Positions 1-8,339 of a stretch of DNA of 64,000 nucleotides are shown piece by piece. The DNA comes from Bin87 sp965217175 (GTDB lineage: Bacteria > Chloroflexota > Dehalococcoidia > Lucifugimonadales > UBA3495), in the NCBI GenBank assembly GCA_965217175.1, contig OZ244251.1, positions 2,356,001 to 2,420,000 on the forward strand, given 5' to 3'. A program made the position numbers and the translations under genes. The stretch's first letter is position 1. Each line of letters starts with the position of its first letter. The notes under the pieces are model-generated. The model did not search any database. It saw nothing but the letters and a program-made list of their open reading frames with translations, and was not told where the DNA came from.

Positions 1-135
1 GGTGAGATACCGGACCAGGATGACGTGGTGCGCACTAGAGAGTTGGCGATAACCGTTACCAATATGGTTGGCGCGCGAATCGACCAGGTGCGCCTGGAGA
101 AGGTTCGGGAACCCCGGGGGGCGGAGACGGCATGA
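1..135 (+). CDS. C-terminal end of an unrecognised protein (partial)
   Basis: Reading frame 1 is open from the first base to a TGA at 133-135 and gives a 44-residue tail rich in charged residues and valine, ending near REPRGAETA. I do not recognise the family from this fragment. The stop overlaps the ATG of the next gene as ATGA, which suggests translational coupling and one operon with the phosphatase and tilS downstream. The 5' part lies outside the window. Confidence 0.6.
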   Translation, partial: GEIPDQDDVVRTRELAITVTNMVGARIDQVRLEKVREPRGAETA

Positions 136-758
136 GATTGCTGCTGGTGCGCCACGGCGAAACCGATGTCAATGCGGACGGACGGCTGCAAGGTACAACG
201 GATTCCCTGCTGACTGCCAAAGGAGACCGACAAGCCAGTGACGTGGCAATCGCCAGCCTGACCTGGGATCTGTCGGCGATCTACTCCAGTCCCCTGAAGC
301 GGGCCAGGTGGGTGGCCAATAAGATGGCGGACCTAACCGGTCTGCGTGTCGTCGAAGAACCGCGACTGATGGAAATGAACATGGGCGAGCTGGAGGGAGT
401 AACCATACAGGTGATGCGGGACGACTGGCCTGCTTTGTACAGCGGTTGGAGGGAGGACGCCAGCAGCGTGACCATGCCCAACGGGGAGTCGTTGGGAGAC
501 GTTCAGAAACGGGCGATGGCGGCGCTGGATGAGATGGATGCCGCCCACCCGGGTGATGAAACCGTGGTGGCGGTTACGCATAACTTCACGATACGGTGCA
601 TAGTTGCGGCGGTGATCGGACTGCCCCTGGCCAACATCAACCACATGGACCTGGCGTTGGGCAGCCGTACGGCGATCAACTTCGGCCCCAGGGGTAGGCG
701 GTTGGTCAGCTACAACGCGGTGGATCACCTGTCGGCGTCGAACCGGACGCCTTACTGA
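132..758 (+). CDS. Histidine phosphatase family protein (phosphoglycerate-mutase-like)
   Basis: A cytosolic branch-2-like histidine phosphatase of 208 residues. The N-terminal RHGE signature (residues 7-10) carries the phosphorylated His8. Glu86 in MGELEG is the likely general acid, and the second histidine is His150 in VAVTHN. The length fits the small cobC/GpmB-like members of the family, whose substrates range from sugar phosphates to alpha-ribazole phosphate and cannot be told from sequence. The start overlaps the upstream stop (ATGA), and tilS follows after 3 bases, so the three genes are probably co-transcribed. Confidence 0.9.
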   Translation: MRLLLVRHGETDVNADGRLQGTTDSLLTAKGDRQASDVAIASLTWDLSAIYSSPLKRARWVANKMADLTGLRVVEEPRLMEMNMGELEGVTIQVMRDDWPALYSGWREDASSVTMPNGESLGDVQKRAMAALDEMDAAHPGDETVVAVTHNFTIRCIVAAVIGLPLANINHMDLALGSRTAINFGPRGRRLVSYNAVDHLSASNRTPY

Positions 759-761
759 AGG

Positions 762-2339
762 ATGGGTCGATTGGGCAATCGTGAGGTGAGCGCGGGCGTC
801 TCGTCAGTAGTGCGAAAGGTGGATGTTGCGGTGCGCGAGGGCGTAATCCGAGCCGGGATCGGCGCCGACGACGTGGTGGTCGCCGCAGTCTCCGGCGGGC
901 CCGACTCCTCGACCATGCTCACGTCGCTGGACGCTGCGGCTCGAAAGGTGGGGTTCCGGTTGCATGTGGCTCACCTCATTCACGACTTTCGCGGCCCGGA
1001 TTCCCAGGAGGATGCGGCTTTCGTATCCCGGTTATCGGCGCAACTGGGCAGGGAATGCACGGTGGAAGAGGAAATCATCGGTGAATATGATCCTGATGAT
1101 GGCGTGCGGGCATTTGAACAAACTGCCCGAGACCAGCGCTACGGGTTTCTGGCCAAACTCGCTGATTCAGTGGGCGCAAAGACGGTGGCGGTGGGCCATA
1201 CCGCAGACGACCAGGCGGAAACGGTGTTGCTCCATATTGCGCGCGGCAGCGGTTTGCACGGAGCCCGAGGGATGAGGGAACTTGCCGCGTGGCCGTACCC
1301 GAACGCCACATCGGCGAGGGTGTGGCGGCCGTTGTTGTCGCTAACTCGGAAGGACACAATCGCTTATTGCCGTGACATGGGTACTGATTATCGGGACGAC
1401 GTTACCAATTACATGCGGGATTTCGCCAGGAACCGGGTGAGGCTGGATTTGATGCCGGCGATAAGGGAGAACCTGAACCCGCAGGTGTCGGGGGCACTGG
1501 TGAGACTGGCACGCACCGCCGACACACAGCTGGAGTATCTGGAGGGTCAGATAGATGCTCTTTGGCCCGAATTGGTTGATGCCCCTGGAACTGGCGCTGA
1601 AACTACCGTCGACGCGCGCGCGCGCAGATACTCCGCCGGGGTGGTGAGGTTGAATCGTGATGTCCTGAGGTCAGTTCACGACGCGCTGCGGCCGCTGATA
1701 TTTCGGAGGGCATGGGGGCAAGTGAGCGGCGACTCCCGAAGATTGACGGAGCAACATCTGTCTGCGATGTCCGCAATATCGGTCGCCAATACATCGGGAA
1801 GATCCATCGACCTGCCGAACGGGATCACGTTAACGACGGAACGCCGCTGGGCGGTTTTGTCCAAAGTGGAAGAGTCGCGCTGCCCCTATCCGTCTCTGAG
1901 GGGTGAATTTCGCCTGGCGTTGCCGGGAGGACCGGTGGCTATCGCCGTTACCAAACGGGACGGATGGGAAATTACAACCGAGTCCAAACGGCTGACTCAC
2001 GACATGCCCATGGAAACGAGGGGTGAGTTATCCGCTTACCTGTGGCCGGGCGCGCTGGCGGGCGGCGCCACGGTGAGACCCTGGCAGCCGGGTGATCGAA
2101 TCCAACCGCTCGGCATGTCGGGCAGCCGCAAGATGCAGGATGTGTTTACCGACGCTCACGTTCCCAGGGAATGCAGGGACCGCGTGCCCCTGCTGGTGAC
2201 GCCGCGGGGGATCGCCTGGGCGGTCGGCCTGAGGATCGCGGGATGGGCGGCGATGCCGGAAGGGAAGACCGACGACGCGAGAGCAGCGACGCTGATACGG
2301 TTCGAGCTGGAAGGCAGCCGACGAGTCGACCAAGCCTAG
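762..2339 (+). CDS. tilS: tRNA(Ile)-lysidine synthase TilS
   Basis: Modifies C34 of the CAU-anticodon tRNA(Ile) to lysidine with ATP and lysine, so that the tRNA reads AUA. The PP-loop motif SGGPDS sits at residues 44-49 of 525. The DDQAETVLL stretch of the N-type ATP pyrophosphatase fold follows. The C-terminal TilS domain is present, with the WQPGDR, SRKMQDVF and PRECRDRVPLL signatures near the end. Full length places it among bacterial TilS proteins with the C-terminal RNA-binding domain. The ATG at 762 directly follows GAAGG with almost no spacing, so an in-frame GTG a little downstream could be the true start. The 3' end overlaps the convergent DUF6282-like gene by 4 bases. Confidence 0.95.
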   Translation: MGRLGNREVSAGVSSVVRKVDVAVREGVIRAGIGADDVVVAAVSGGPDSSTMLTSLDAAARKVGFRLHVAHLIHDFRGPDSQEDAAFVSRLSAQLGRECTVEEEIIGEYDPDDGVRAFEQTARDQRYGFLAKLADSVGAKTVAVGHTADDQAETVLLHIARGSGLHGARGMRELAAWPYPNATSARVWRPLLSLTRKDTIAYCRDMGTDYRDDVTNYMRDFARNRVRLDLMPAIRENLNPQVSGALVRLARTADTQLEYLEGQIDALWPELVDAPGTGAETTVDARARRYSAGVVRLNRDVLRSVHDALRPLIFRRAWGQVSGDSRRLTEQHLSAMSAISVANTSGRSIDLPNGITLTTERRWAVLSKVEESRCPYPSLRGEFRLALPGGPVAIAVTKRDGWEITTESKRLTHDMPMETRGELSAYLWPGALAGGATVRPWQPGDRIQPLGMSGSRKMQDVFTDAHVPRECRDRVPLLVTPRGIAWAVGLRIAGWAAMPEGKTDDARAATLIRFELEGSRRVDQA

Positions 2340-3178
2340 ACGCCGAGCAACCGGGCTGGATTGTCCTTGACCAACATTCCCAGCTCTACCTCGTCCATGC
2401 CGGCTCGCAACAGGGTGGCGATTCCCATCCGCATCCCTTCGGCCGGCATGGGATGAAAGTCCTGACCGAAATCGGAGCTGACGATACAGCGTTCCGGGCC
2501 GATGTGCCGGATGGTGGCGATCAAATCCTCCGGTGGCACGCGATAAGTCATGGGCATCATCACGTGAAGGCAGTGCTCTACGTAGGCTCCCATGTCGGCC
2601 ATTTCCTTCATATCATCGGGTGTCATGCCCGTCCAGAACGCTGACGTAGTGGCGTGAGTAACCACAACGCGCCCGATCCCCAATCCCCGCGCTTCGGCAA
2701 CCAGCACCTTACATTCCTGTGTGGAAAGATGGCCGGTGGCCAGGACCATGTCGTGGGAGCGAATAATCTCCAGGATGGCATAGACCTCGGGAGCCAACCG
2801 ACCGTCGGTCTCGAGGATATTAATGCCGCCCGACAGGCCCCGGTGGGCGCGATCCGCTTCGGCTGAGTACGTTGGCATCCAGACCACGCGTCCGCCCATT
2901 TTGGCGGTGACTTCAACGGCCAGGGGATTCAGGCCGCCGATTTCGGAGTCCAGAGCCACCCCGCCGATGAGCTGTATTCCGGGAACCACCTTGCTGACGG
3001 TGAATGTTACCGGAGTGGTTGGGTACTCGTGGCTTTTAAGGACCATGGCGCGCATCCCCAGGTCCTTGGCGTTTTGAGCGGTTTCGAGGGCATCGCCGCG
3101 GCGTTCCACCCGGGGATCTGGTTCGAAATGGACGTGGATGTCGATGGCGCCTTCGAGGAGTCGATCAACGTTGCTCAC
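2336..3178 (-). CDS. DUF6282-type amidohydrolase-fold protein
   Basis: About 280 residues with the look of a TIM-barrel metal hydrolase. A metal-binding HVH motif lies at residues 15-17, and further candidate ligands occur in TGHLST, VTHATTS and SSDFGQ near the C-terminal half. This pattern resembles DUF6282/PHP-like or amidohydrolase proteins; the reaction is unknown. I chose the GTG at 3178 because it has GGAG 7 bases upstream and places the HVH strand near the N-terminus as in relatives. An ATG at 3220 would add 14 residues. The gene is convergent with tilS and divergent from accDA. Confidence 0.75.
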   Translation of the reverse strand: MSNVDRLLEGAIDIHVHFEPDPRVERRGDALETAQNAKDLGMRAMVLKSHEYPTTPVTFTVSKVVPGIQLIGGVALDSEIGGLNPLAVEVTAKMGGRVVWMPTYSAEADRAHRGLSGGINILETDGRLAPEVYAILEIIRSHDMVLATGHLSTQECKVLVAEARGLGIGRVVVTHATTSAFWTGMTPDDMKEMADMGAYVEHCLHVMMPMTYRVPPEDLIATIRHIGPERCIVSSDFGQDFHPMPAEGMRMGIATLLRAGMDEVELGMLVKDNPARLLGV

Positions 3179-3355
3179 GGCAGGTCTCCAACCGGCGAAC
3201 GATTGCTGAGAGAATGGCATCGGCGGCAGACCCTGTCAAGACGCGAAGTTCCGGGCGTCGGTGTAGTTTGTGCGGCGCAATGAGGGAATGGAATTTGTGC
3301 CGAAAGGCAATTGGAATTTCATAAATCGGTAACAACCATGTTGTAAAATAGTACA

Positions 3356-3385
3356 TTGATTACGCTTTGGTTCCCCATTTATCCT
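3356..3385 (+). promoter_or_regulatory. Candidate sigma-70 promoter for accDA
   Basis: TTGATT at 3356-3361 and TATCCT at 3380-3385 are separated by 18 bases, in the divergent gap ahead of accDA. The gap from 3179 to 3432 holds no other gene that I can support. The match is imperfect and untested. Confidence 0.35.
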
Positions 3386-3432
3386 GAACCATCCGGACAA
3401 ACATCGATTTCTGATACTGGAGGGGCGATTCA

Positions 3433-5277
3433 GTGGCGGTGCGCGATCTGACCAATTTTCTGGTGCATTTGTTTGGTGGCGACGACCAGCTGAACGAACT
3501 GTACCTATCGGCATTGCACGATCAATGCCTGTTGTGCCATGAGCGTATCAGTGATTCGGCCGCGTACCTGGCATTCCGCGTTTGTCCCTACTGTCGATTC
3601 CATTACACCCTGTCGGCCAGGGATCGAATCGAACTCATCGCCGACCGCCGCACGTTTCGGGAACACAATCGGTATGTGCAGTCGGTGGCTCCCCTGGCGT
3701 TTTCCAACCGCAGCCTGTATGACGAGCAACTGACCGAGAACCAGGATCGCACGGGATTGACGGAAGCAGCCGTAACTGGAATCTGCAAGATCGACGGCAC
3801 CAATACCATGCTGGTGGTGCTGGATTATGGGTTCATGGGCGGCAGCATGAGCAGCGTGGTGGGGGAAAAGGTGGCCCTGGCCTTCGAGATGGCGGCCCGC
3901 CGCAGCCTTCCGGTGGTCGCGTTGGTTACCGGCGGAGGAGCCCGAACCCAGGAAGGCGTGCTGTCGTTGATGCAAATGGCGAAAACGGTAGCGGCCGTGA
4001 ACCGATTGAAAGAAGCTGGAGTACCGTTTATCGCGGTTCTGGCGAATCCGTCTACGGGGCAAGCCTACGCCAGTTTCGCCAATCTGGCCGACATTATCAT
4101 CGCGGAACCCGGCTCGGTGGTGGGATTGTCGCCAATACGGACGATGATGGAAGCGACAGGGCGGCAGCTGCCGCCGGACGTGCACACTGCCGAATATCAT
4201 CTGAAACGCGGTCTTCTGGACAACGTGGTAGACCGGGCGCAGCTGACGCAACGTCTGGGTCAACTGCTGAAGTTATTGATGGGCTCGGTGTCGTTCGGAT
4301 TGAGCCGGCGGGCGCTGTCACGTCTGGAGGTGTCAGCGGCCCCAGACACCGACACGTGGGAGTCTCTGGACGCAGCGACTCACGATGAGCGTCCCGATGC
4401 GCTGTACTACATGCGGCACATCCTGGATGACTTTTTTGAGTTGAGCGGTGACCGGGTTAGCAGCGACGACCGAACGGTTGTGGGAGGCATGGGTTTCTTG
4501 CGGGGTCAGCCCGTGGTGGTAGTGGGTCAACAGCGGAGCCATAGGCACGACACTGCCGGCGGGCGCTACCACGTTCATCCGGATGGCTTGCGGAAAGCCC
4601 AACGACTCATCAGCCTGGCAGCCCGATTCAACCGCCCGTTGATTTCGCTTATAGACTCGCAGGGCGCCGACCCCCGGCTTGAATCGGAAGAGCAGGGAAT
4701 CGGTAACGCCATCGCGGGAAGCCTGTCAATAATGCTGCAGGCAACCACGCCGATTGTATCGGTGATTATTGGTGAAGCGGGAAACGAGGCCGCGTTGGCC
4801 CTGGGTTTGTCAGACCGCATTTTGATGCAGCAGTATGCGATATACTCGCCAATCTCGCTGCACCACACCGTGGGTGGCCCTTCGCGGGAACGGTACCTGA
4901 CGCGGGAGGCGGCGGAAGCTCTGATGCTCACCGCGCGAGATTCTCAAGAACTGGGCATCGTCGATCAAATCGTGCTTGAACCCGAAAATGGCTCTCACAA
5001 CAATCCGCGGCAGGCTGCGGTGGAGCTGGAACTGGCTATTTACAAGCACCTCGCGGAGACTTGCCGCCTATCCACGAGTAAGCTGTTGAAGCAACGATAC
5101 CGCAAGTTCCGGCAGATGGGGGAGCTGAACCCGTTTGCTCAGGAGGCCATGCAGCAGGAATATGAGGTTTTGCTGAGAATGCAATTGGCCACACCGCCGC
5201 CCCCGCCTGCCCAACTGCCGGTTGTGGGAAGCCTGCACCTGGCACTTGAAGAAGGACTCGAACGCGGAACGTCCTAG
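3433..5277 (+). CDS. accDA: Fused acetyl-CoA carboxylase carboxyltransferase (AccD-AccA)
   Basis: Transfers carboxyl from carboxybiotin to acetyl-CoA, making malonyl-CoA for fatty acid synthesis. The N-terminal half is AccD: a zinc ribbon with Cys32, Cys35, Cys51 and Cys54 (C-x2-C-x15-C-x2-C), then a crotonase-type core with the GGGARTQEG oxyanion segment. From about residue 325 the protein is AccA-like, with LSGDR, IDSQGADP, IIGEAGNEAAL and the C-terminal helical region. The total of 614 residues matches the sum of both subunits, so this is a natural fusion; in many bacteria they are separate. GTG start with GGAGGGG 7 bases upstream. Biotin carboxylase and BCCP genes are not in the window. 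Confidence 0.95.
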   Translation: MAVRDLTNFLVHLFGGDDQLNELYLSALHDQCLLCHERISDSAAYLAFRVCPYCRFHYTLSARDRIELIADRRTFREHNRYVQSVAPLAFSNRSLYDEQLTENQDRTGLTEAAVTGICKIDGTNTMLVVLDYGFMGGSMSSVVGEKVALAFEMAARRSLPVVALVTGGGARTQEGVLSLMQMAKTVAAVNRLKEAGVPFIAVLANPSTGQAYASFANLADIIIAEPGSVVGLSPIRTMMEATGRQLPPDVHTAEYHLKRGLLDNVVDRAQLTQRLGQLLKLLMGSVSFGLSRRALSRLEVSAAPDTDTWESLDAATHDERPDALYYMRHILDDFFELSGDRVSSDDRTVVGGMGFLRGQPVVVVGQQRSHRHDTAGGRYHVHPDGLRKAQRLISLAARFNRPLISLIDSQGADPRLESEEQGIGNAIAGSLSIMLQATTPIVSVIIGEAGNEAALALGLSDRILMQQYAIYSPISLHHTVGGPSRERYLTREAAEALMLTARDSQELGIVDQIVLEPENGSHNNPRQAAVELELAIYKHLAETCRLSTSKLLKQRYRKFRQMGELNPFAQEAMQQEYEVLLRMQLATPPPPPAQLPVVGSLHLALEEGLERGTS

Positions 5278-5352
5278 TCGTCGTTACAAACCGCCACGAC
5301 CGTCGACGCAGCGACGCGCCACCAAGTCCTGGCGCGGTAATCTTCGTCCGGT

Positions 5353-6174
5353 TTACGCTTCCCGTCCCAGGGCTTTCAAATTGTTACGCAGTTGCTCAAC
5401 TACTTCCGCGTATTCAGACATGACGGATTCGTCTACCAGGACAGTGGGCTGACTGGTATCGCGATAAGCTGAACGCAGGTTCATGGCGCCCAGGAACGGG
5501 GCTTCGATGTCTTCTGCCAGCCGGCGTCCCGCTCCCTCACCGAATATATCGCCGGAGTAATTTTCCACCACACCGACGACGTTCAGGTTCAGTTTGCGTA
5601 TCATGTTGATGCATCGTTTGGCGTCGACGATGGCCAGATCCTGCGGGGTGCTGACCACGATAAAACCGTCCACAGGAAGGGTTTGCATCACGGTCAACGG
5701 TGAGTCAGACGTGCCTGGCGGCAGATCAACGATCAGGTAATCGAGTTCGCCCCAGTCTGTAGCCTGGAGGAACTGGTTGATGGCATTGTGGATCATGGGT
5801 CCGCGCCAGATGATGGCTTCGTCCTCGTTTTCCTGGAAGAACGCCATGGATACGACCTTGACGCCGTGACCCACGGCAGGGGTTATCTTGCCGTCAGTGT
5901 AGTCGGGCTTATCGACGATACCCATAACCCGTGCGACGTTGGGGCAGTCGATATCCACATCCAGCAGGCCAACGCGTTCACCCTGGGCGGCGAGTGTCGT
6001 AGCCAGATTGCATGCCACAGTGGTTTTGCCGACTCCGCCCTTGCCGCTGTAAACGCCCACCGTGGTGCGGATAGATGCGAAACGATCGGTTATTTGCCGC
6101 TTTTGTTCCCATTGGCGGCGAATCTGCTGGAGGCGGGCGTTTTGCTGGGCGTTTGGTTGTTGCGGCGTTGCCAT
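5353..6174 (-). CDS. Mrp/NBP35-family P-loop ATPase, Fe-S cluster carrier type
   Basis: A 273-residue P-loop NTPase of the ApbC/Mrp group, which load or carry Fe-S clusters to apoproteins. The deviant Walker A SGKGGVGKT is at residues 43-51, and DVDIDCPNV and the LIVDLPPGTSD switch segments follow. The C-terminal FGEGAGRRLAE block is typical. Oddly, the segment that in many Mrp proteins holds a CxxC (after the ENMS-like strand) is missing: ENYSGDIFGEG runs straight through. The ATG at 6174 has GGGAG 7 bases upstream; a GTG at 6180 is less likely. It lies just downstream of an MIP18-type gene on the same strand, a common pairing for cluster assembly. Confidence 0.92.
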   Translation of the reverse strand: MATPQQPNAQQNARLQQIRRQWEQKRQITDRFASIRTTVGVYSGKGGVGKTTVACNLATTLAAQGERVGLLDVDIDCPNVARVMGIVDKPDYTDGKITPAVGHGVKVVSMAFFQENEDEAIIWRGPMIHNAINQFLQATDWGELDYLIVDLPPGTSDSPLTVMQTLPVDGFIVVSTPQDLAIVDAKRCINMIRKLNLNVVGVVENYSGDIFGEGAGRRLAEDIEAPFLGAMNLRSAYRDTSQPTVLVDESVMSEYAEVVEQLRNNLKALGREA

Positions 6175-6211
6175 CGGCACGCTCCCTGTCTGATTTCAGC
6201 GATAGAGTGTA

Positions 6212-6520
6212 CTAAATCCCGAGCATGTTGCGAGCTTCTTCGCTGATGAGGTCGGGGGACCACGGCGGGTCAAACGTCAATTCGATGTTGACTTCTTCGA
6301 CGCCTTCGACATCCTGTATAGCCCATTCGGCCTGTTGGGCAATGTGGGGTCCCATGCCGCAACCGGGGAATGTAAGGGTCATTTGCACGAACACGTCGTT
6401 GGCATCGCTAACCTGAACGTCGTAGACGAGTCCGAGGTCAACGACGTTTACGGGGATCTCCGGGTCGTAAACTGTCCGCAATGCTTCGTAAACATCATCG
6501 CTATTCACCGTAGTTGGCAT
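6212..6520 (-). CDS. MIP18/SufT-like metal-sulfur cluster assembly factor
   Basis: A 102-residue DUF59/MIP18 domain protein. The family signature DPEIPVNVVDLGL spans residues 19-31, and the conserved cysteine is Cys54 in FPGCGMGP. Relatives (SufT, PaaD N-domain, yeast Cia2) help to mature Fe-S proteins. The start at 6520 has a GGAG box about 9 bases upstream; the longer in-frame extension to 6583 would run through the promoter at 6554-6583 and is rejected. The Mrp-type ATPase follows after 37 bases, so the two probably form one Fe-S assembly operon. Confidence 0.92.
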   Translation of the reverse strand: MPTTVNSDDVYEALRTVYDPEIPVNVVDLGLVYDVQVSDANDVFVQMTLTFPGCGMGPHIAQQAEWAIQDVEGVEEVNIELTFDPPWSPDLISEEARNMLGI

Positions 6521-6553
6521 TAGGGAGCTCCTTCGGTCAGTGTGATTGATAAC

Positions 6554-6583
6554 ATTATAGGCCCGGCGCATTCCATTGTACAA
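6554..6583 (-). promoter_or_regulatory. Sigma-70 promoter for the MIP18-Mrp operon
   Basis: On the minus strand, TTGTAC (6583-6578) and a perfect TATAAT (6559-6554) are 18 bases apart. The expected transcription start is about 25-30 bases before the ATG at 6520. Confidence 0.6.
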
Positions 6584-6640
6584 ATAATAATCGGAAACGC
6601 GGGTTGCAATCGCGGCGTGGGCTGTGCCAGCCGGGGATAA

Positions 6641-7201
6641 CTAGAGGTTGGGCAATGGCGCTGACGGCCAGGTATCGAACAAGGTCAATTGCTGTGGCCC
6701 AAGTCTGTGCACTTCCTGAATTGTTGGACACCAGCGCGGGATACCCCGGACGGCGGCGTGACCTTCGAAAACGGGGCCATGCCCCTGGTATCGGTGCTGC
6801 GACCACAACCAGGCATGGAGCAATTCGTGAGCGACGATCCCTTCAACGCCTTTACGACCACACCGTTGCAACCGGGGCAACGACAAACCGATCAACCACT
6901 TGCCGTCGGGGTAGCAGAAACAGCGTCCGCCAGTAGCGGCGATGCGTTCAAGCACAATGGATCCACTGGGGATTTCCAAACCCTTCAGATCGTAGCGCCG
7001 GGAGATGTCTGCAACCCACTCGAGGTCGTTCAGCACGATACCACGCGGGGCCCGGAACGGATGGGACGCAACCCGGATACCCCGTTGTAGCCGGCTGGCT
7101 CCAGGGTCTTCACCAGGCTCCGAGTGTAACCCCGGCGCCTGGGGAGCCCTGGAATTACCGGCATCCAGCAATTTGTCGGGAACGGTGTGCCGCTGGGTCA
7201 T
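6641..7201 (-). CDS. SprT-like zinc metallopeptidase domain protein
   Basis: A 186-residue protein whose second half is a SprT-like fold. The catalytic HELLH is at residues 125-129, with a third zinc ligand candidate at His141 in the QGHGPVF segment, the usual downstream histidine of SprT-like proteins. The first 50 residues are probably disordered. SprT-family proteases include DNA-protein crosslink proteases (Spartan) and bacterial SprT of unknown target. There is no clear strong ribosome-binding site at the ATG at 7201. It sits 8 bases after the quinone oxidoreductase on the same strand, so translation may be coupled. Confidence 0.8.
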   Translation of the reverse strand: MTQRHTVPDKLLDAGNSRAPQAPGLHSEPGEDPGASRLQRGIRVASHPFRAPRGIVLNDLEWVADISRRYDLKGLEIPSGSIVLERIAATGGRCFCYPDGKWLIGLSLPRLQRCGRKGVEGIVAHELLHAWLWSQHRYQGHGPVFEGHAAVRGIPRWCPTIQEVHRLGPQQLTLFDTWPSAPLPNL

Positions 7202-7209
7202 ATCAACGA

Positions 7210-8175
7210 TCAGGGAGTAAGGATTACCTTGCCGGTGGTGGCGCGGGAAGCCAGTTGGCGGTGAGCTTCGGCCGCGTCGGACAAAGCGAAGCTATGCTCC
7301 ACGCGCAATTTAAGCTCGCCTGATTTGACCCATCCGAGAACGGCTCCGGCCCGCTTCTCAAGTTCCTCGCGGTTGGCGGTGTAATCACCGAGGCCGGGCC
7401 TGGTGAGGTACTTGGAACCGTTGCCGAGGACTCGGGCGTCGACCGGTGGCACGGGGCCGCTGGCCTGTCCGTAAAGAACCATATAACCGCGGGGCGCCAG
7501 GCTGGCCACGCTCTGATCGAAGGTGTCCTTGCCAACGGCGTCGAATACAGCTTGCAAACCGGGGCCATCGGTTGCCTTCGCTATCTCAGCGGCAAAGTCC
7601 TGCTGGGTGTATAGGATGACGTTGTCGGCGCCGGCGCCGCGGGCCAATTCAGCTTTAGCCTCGGTTGATACGGTGGAGTAGACGTAGGCGCCCAATTTTT
7701 TGCACATTTGAATGAGAAGGAGGCCGACACCGCCCGCGCCAGAATGAACCAGCACACGGTCGCCGGGCTGAACCCGATAGGTGTCATGGCACAGGTAATG
7801 CGCCGTCATGCCCTGCAGCATGGCCGCTGCGCCGTCCTGGACCGAGAGGCCGTCGGGCATTTTGATCAGACGCCAGGCGGGTACGGCCGCCCGCTCGGCA
7901 TAGGATCCCGGGAAACTGCAGTAGGCGACTTCATCGCCGACGGAAACGTTGGACACACCAGACCCGACTGACCTGACGACACCGGCTGCTTCGACGCCGG
8001 CCACCCATGGGAGGCCGGGAGGATTCACGCCCTGGCGGCTGTATATGTCGGTGAAATTCACGCCGACTGCCTGAATGTCGACGACGGCCTGACCGTCTGC
8101 CGCGACGGGGTCTGGCACGTCGACGTACTTCAGCACCTCAGGGCCGCCGTACTCGGTAATCTGCATTGCTTTCAT
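7210..8175 (-). CDS. Zinc-independent quinone oxidoreductase (MDR superfamily)
   Basis: A 321-residue medium-chain dehydrogenase/reductase of the NADPH:quinone reductase (QOR/zeta-crystallin) group. It begins MKAMQITEYGGPEVL, has the NFTDIYSRQG segment, and carries the nucleotide-binding SGAGGVGLLL motif mid-protein. The catalytic and structural zinc cysteines of alcohol dehydrogenases are absent, as expected for QORs. Start at 8175 chosen because AGGAGG lies 9 bases upstream; the extension to 8244 has no support. An extended -10 (TGCTATTCT, minus strand) lies at 8222-8214. Confidence 0.9.
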   Translation of the reverse strand: MKAMQITEYGGPEVLKYVDVPDPVAADGQAVVDIQAVGVNFTDIYSRQGVNPPGLPWVAGVEAAGVVRSVGSGVSNVSVGDEVAYCSFPGSYAERAAVPAWRLIKMPDGLSVQDGAAAMLQGMTAHYLCHDTYRVQPGDRVLVHSGAGGVGLLLIQMCKKLGAYVYSTVSTEAKAELARGAGADNVILYTQQDFAAEIAKATDGPGLQAVFDAVGKDTFDQSVASLAPRGYMVLYGQASGPVPPVDARVLGNGSKYLTRPGLGDYTANREELEKRAGAVLGWVKSGELKLRVEHSFALSDAAEAHRQLASRATTGKVILTP

Positions 8176-8213
8176 GGTAATTGCGACCTCCTGGCTGGAT
8201 GCTTGTGCGGCGT

Positions 8214-8222
8214 AGAATAGCA
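8214..8222 (-). promoter_or_regulatory. Extended -10 promoter for the quinone oxidoreductase
   Basis: Minus-strand TGC-TATTCT lies about 40 bases before the ATG at 8175 in the divergent gap. No convincing -35 is seen, as usual for extended -10 promoters. Confidence 0.4.
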
Positions 8223-8282
8223 CAAGTTTCCATACCGACCGCAACGGGTCGCTGTCAGCGTTTGCCCGACAATCATGCTAAA

Positions 8283-8291
8283 TGCTATGAT
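8283..8291 (+). promoter_or_regulatory. Extended -10 promoter for the Gre-type factor
   Basis: TGC-TATGAT lies about 50 bases ahead of the TTG start at 8340. The form matches the TGCTAnnAT element seen before several other genes in this window. Confidence 0.4.
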
Positions 8292-8339
8292 GAGATCACA
8301 ATCTACAGAATAGTCCCTGCCCGCACGGGAGGAAGTCAG

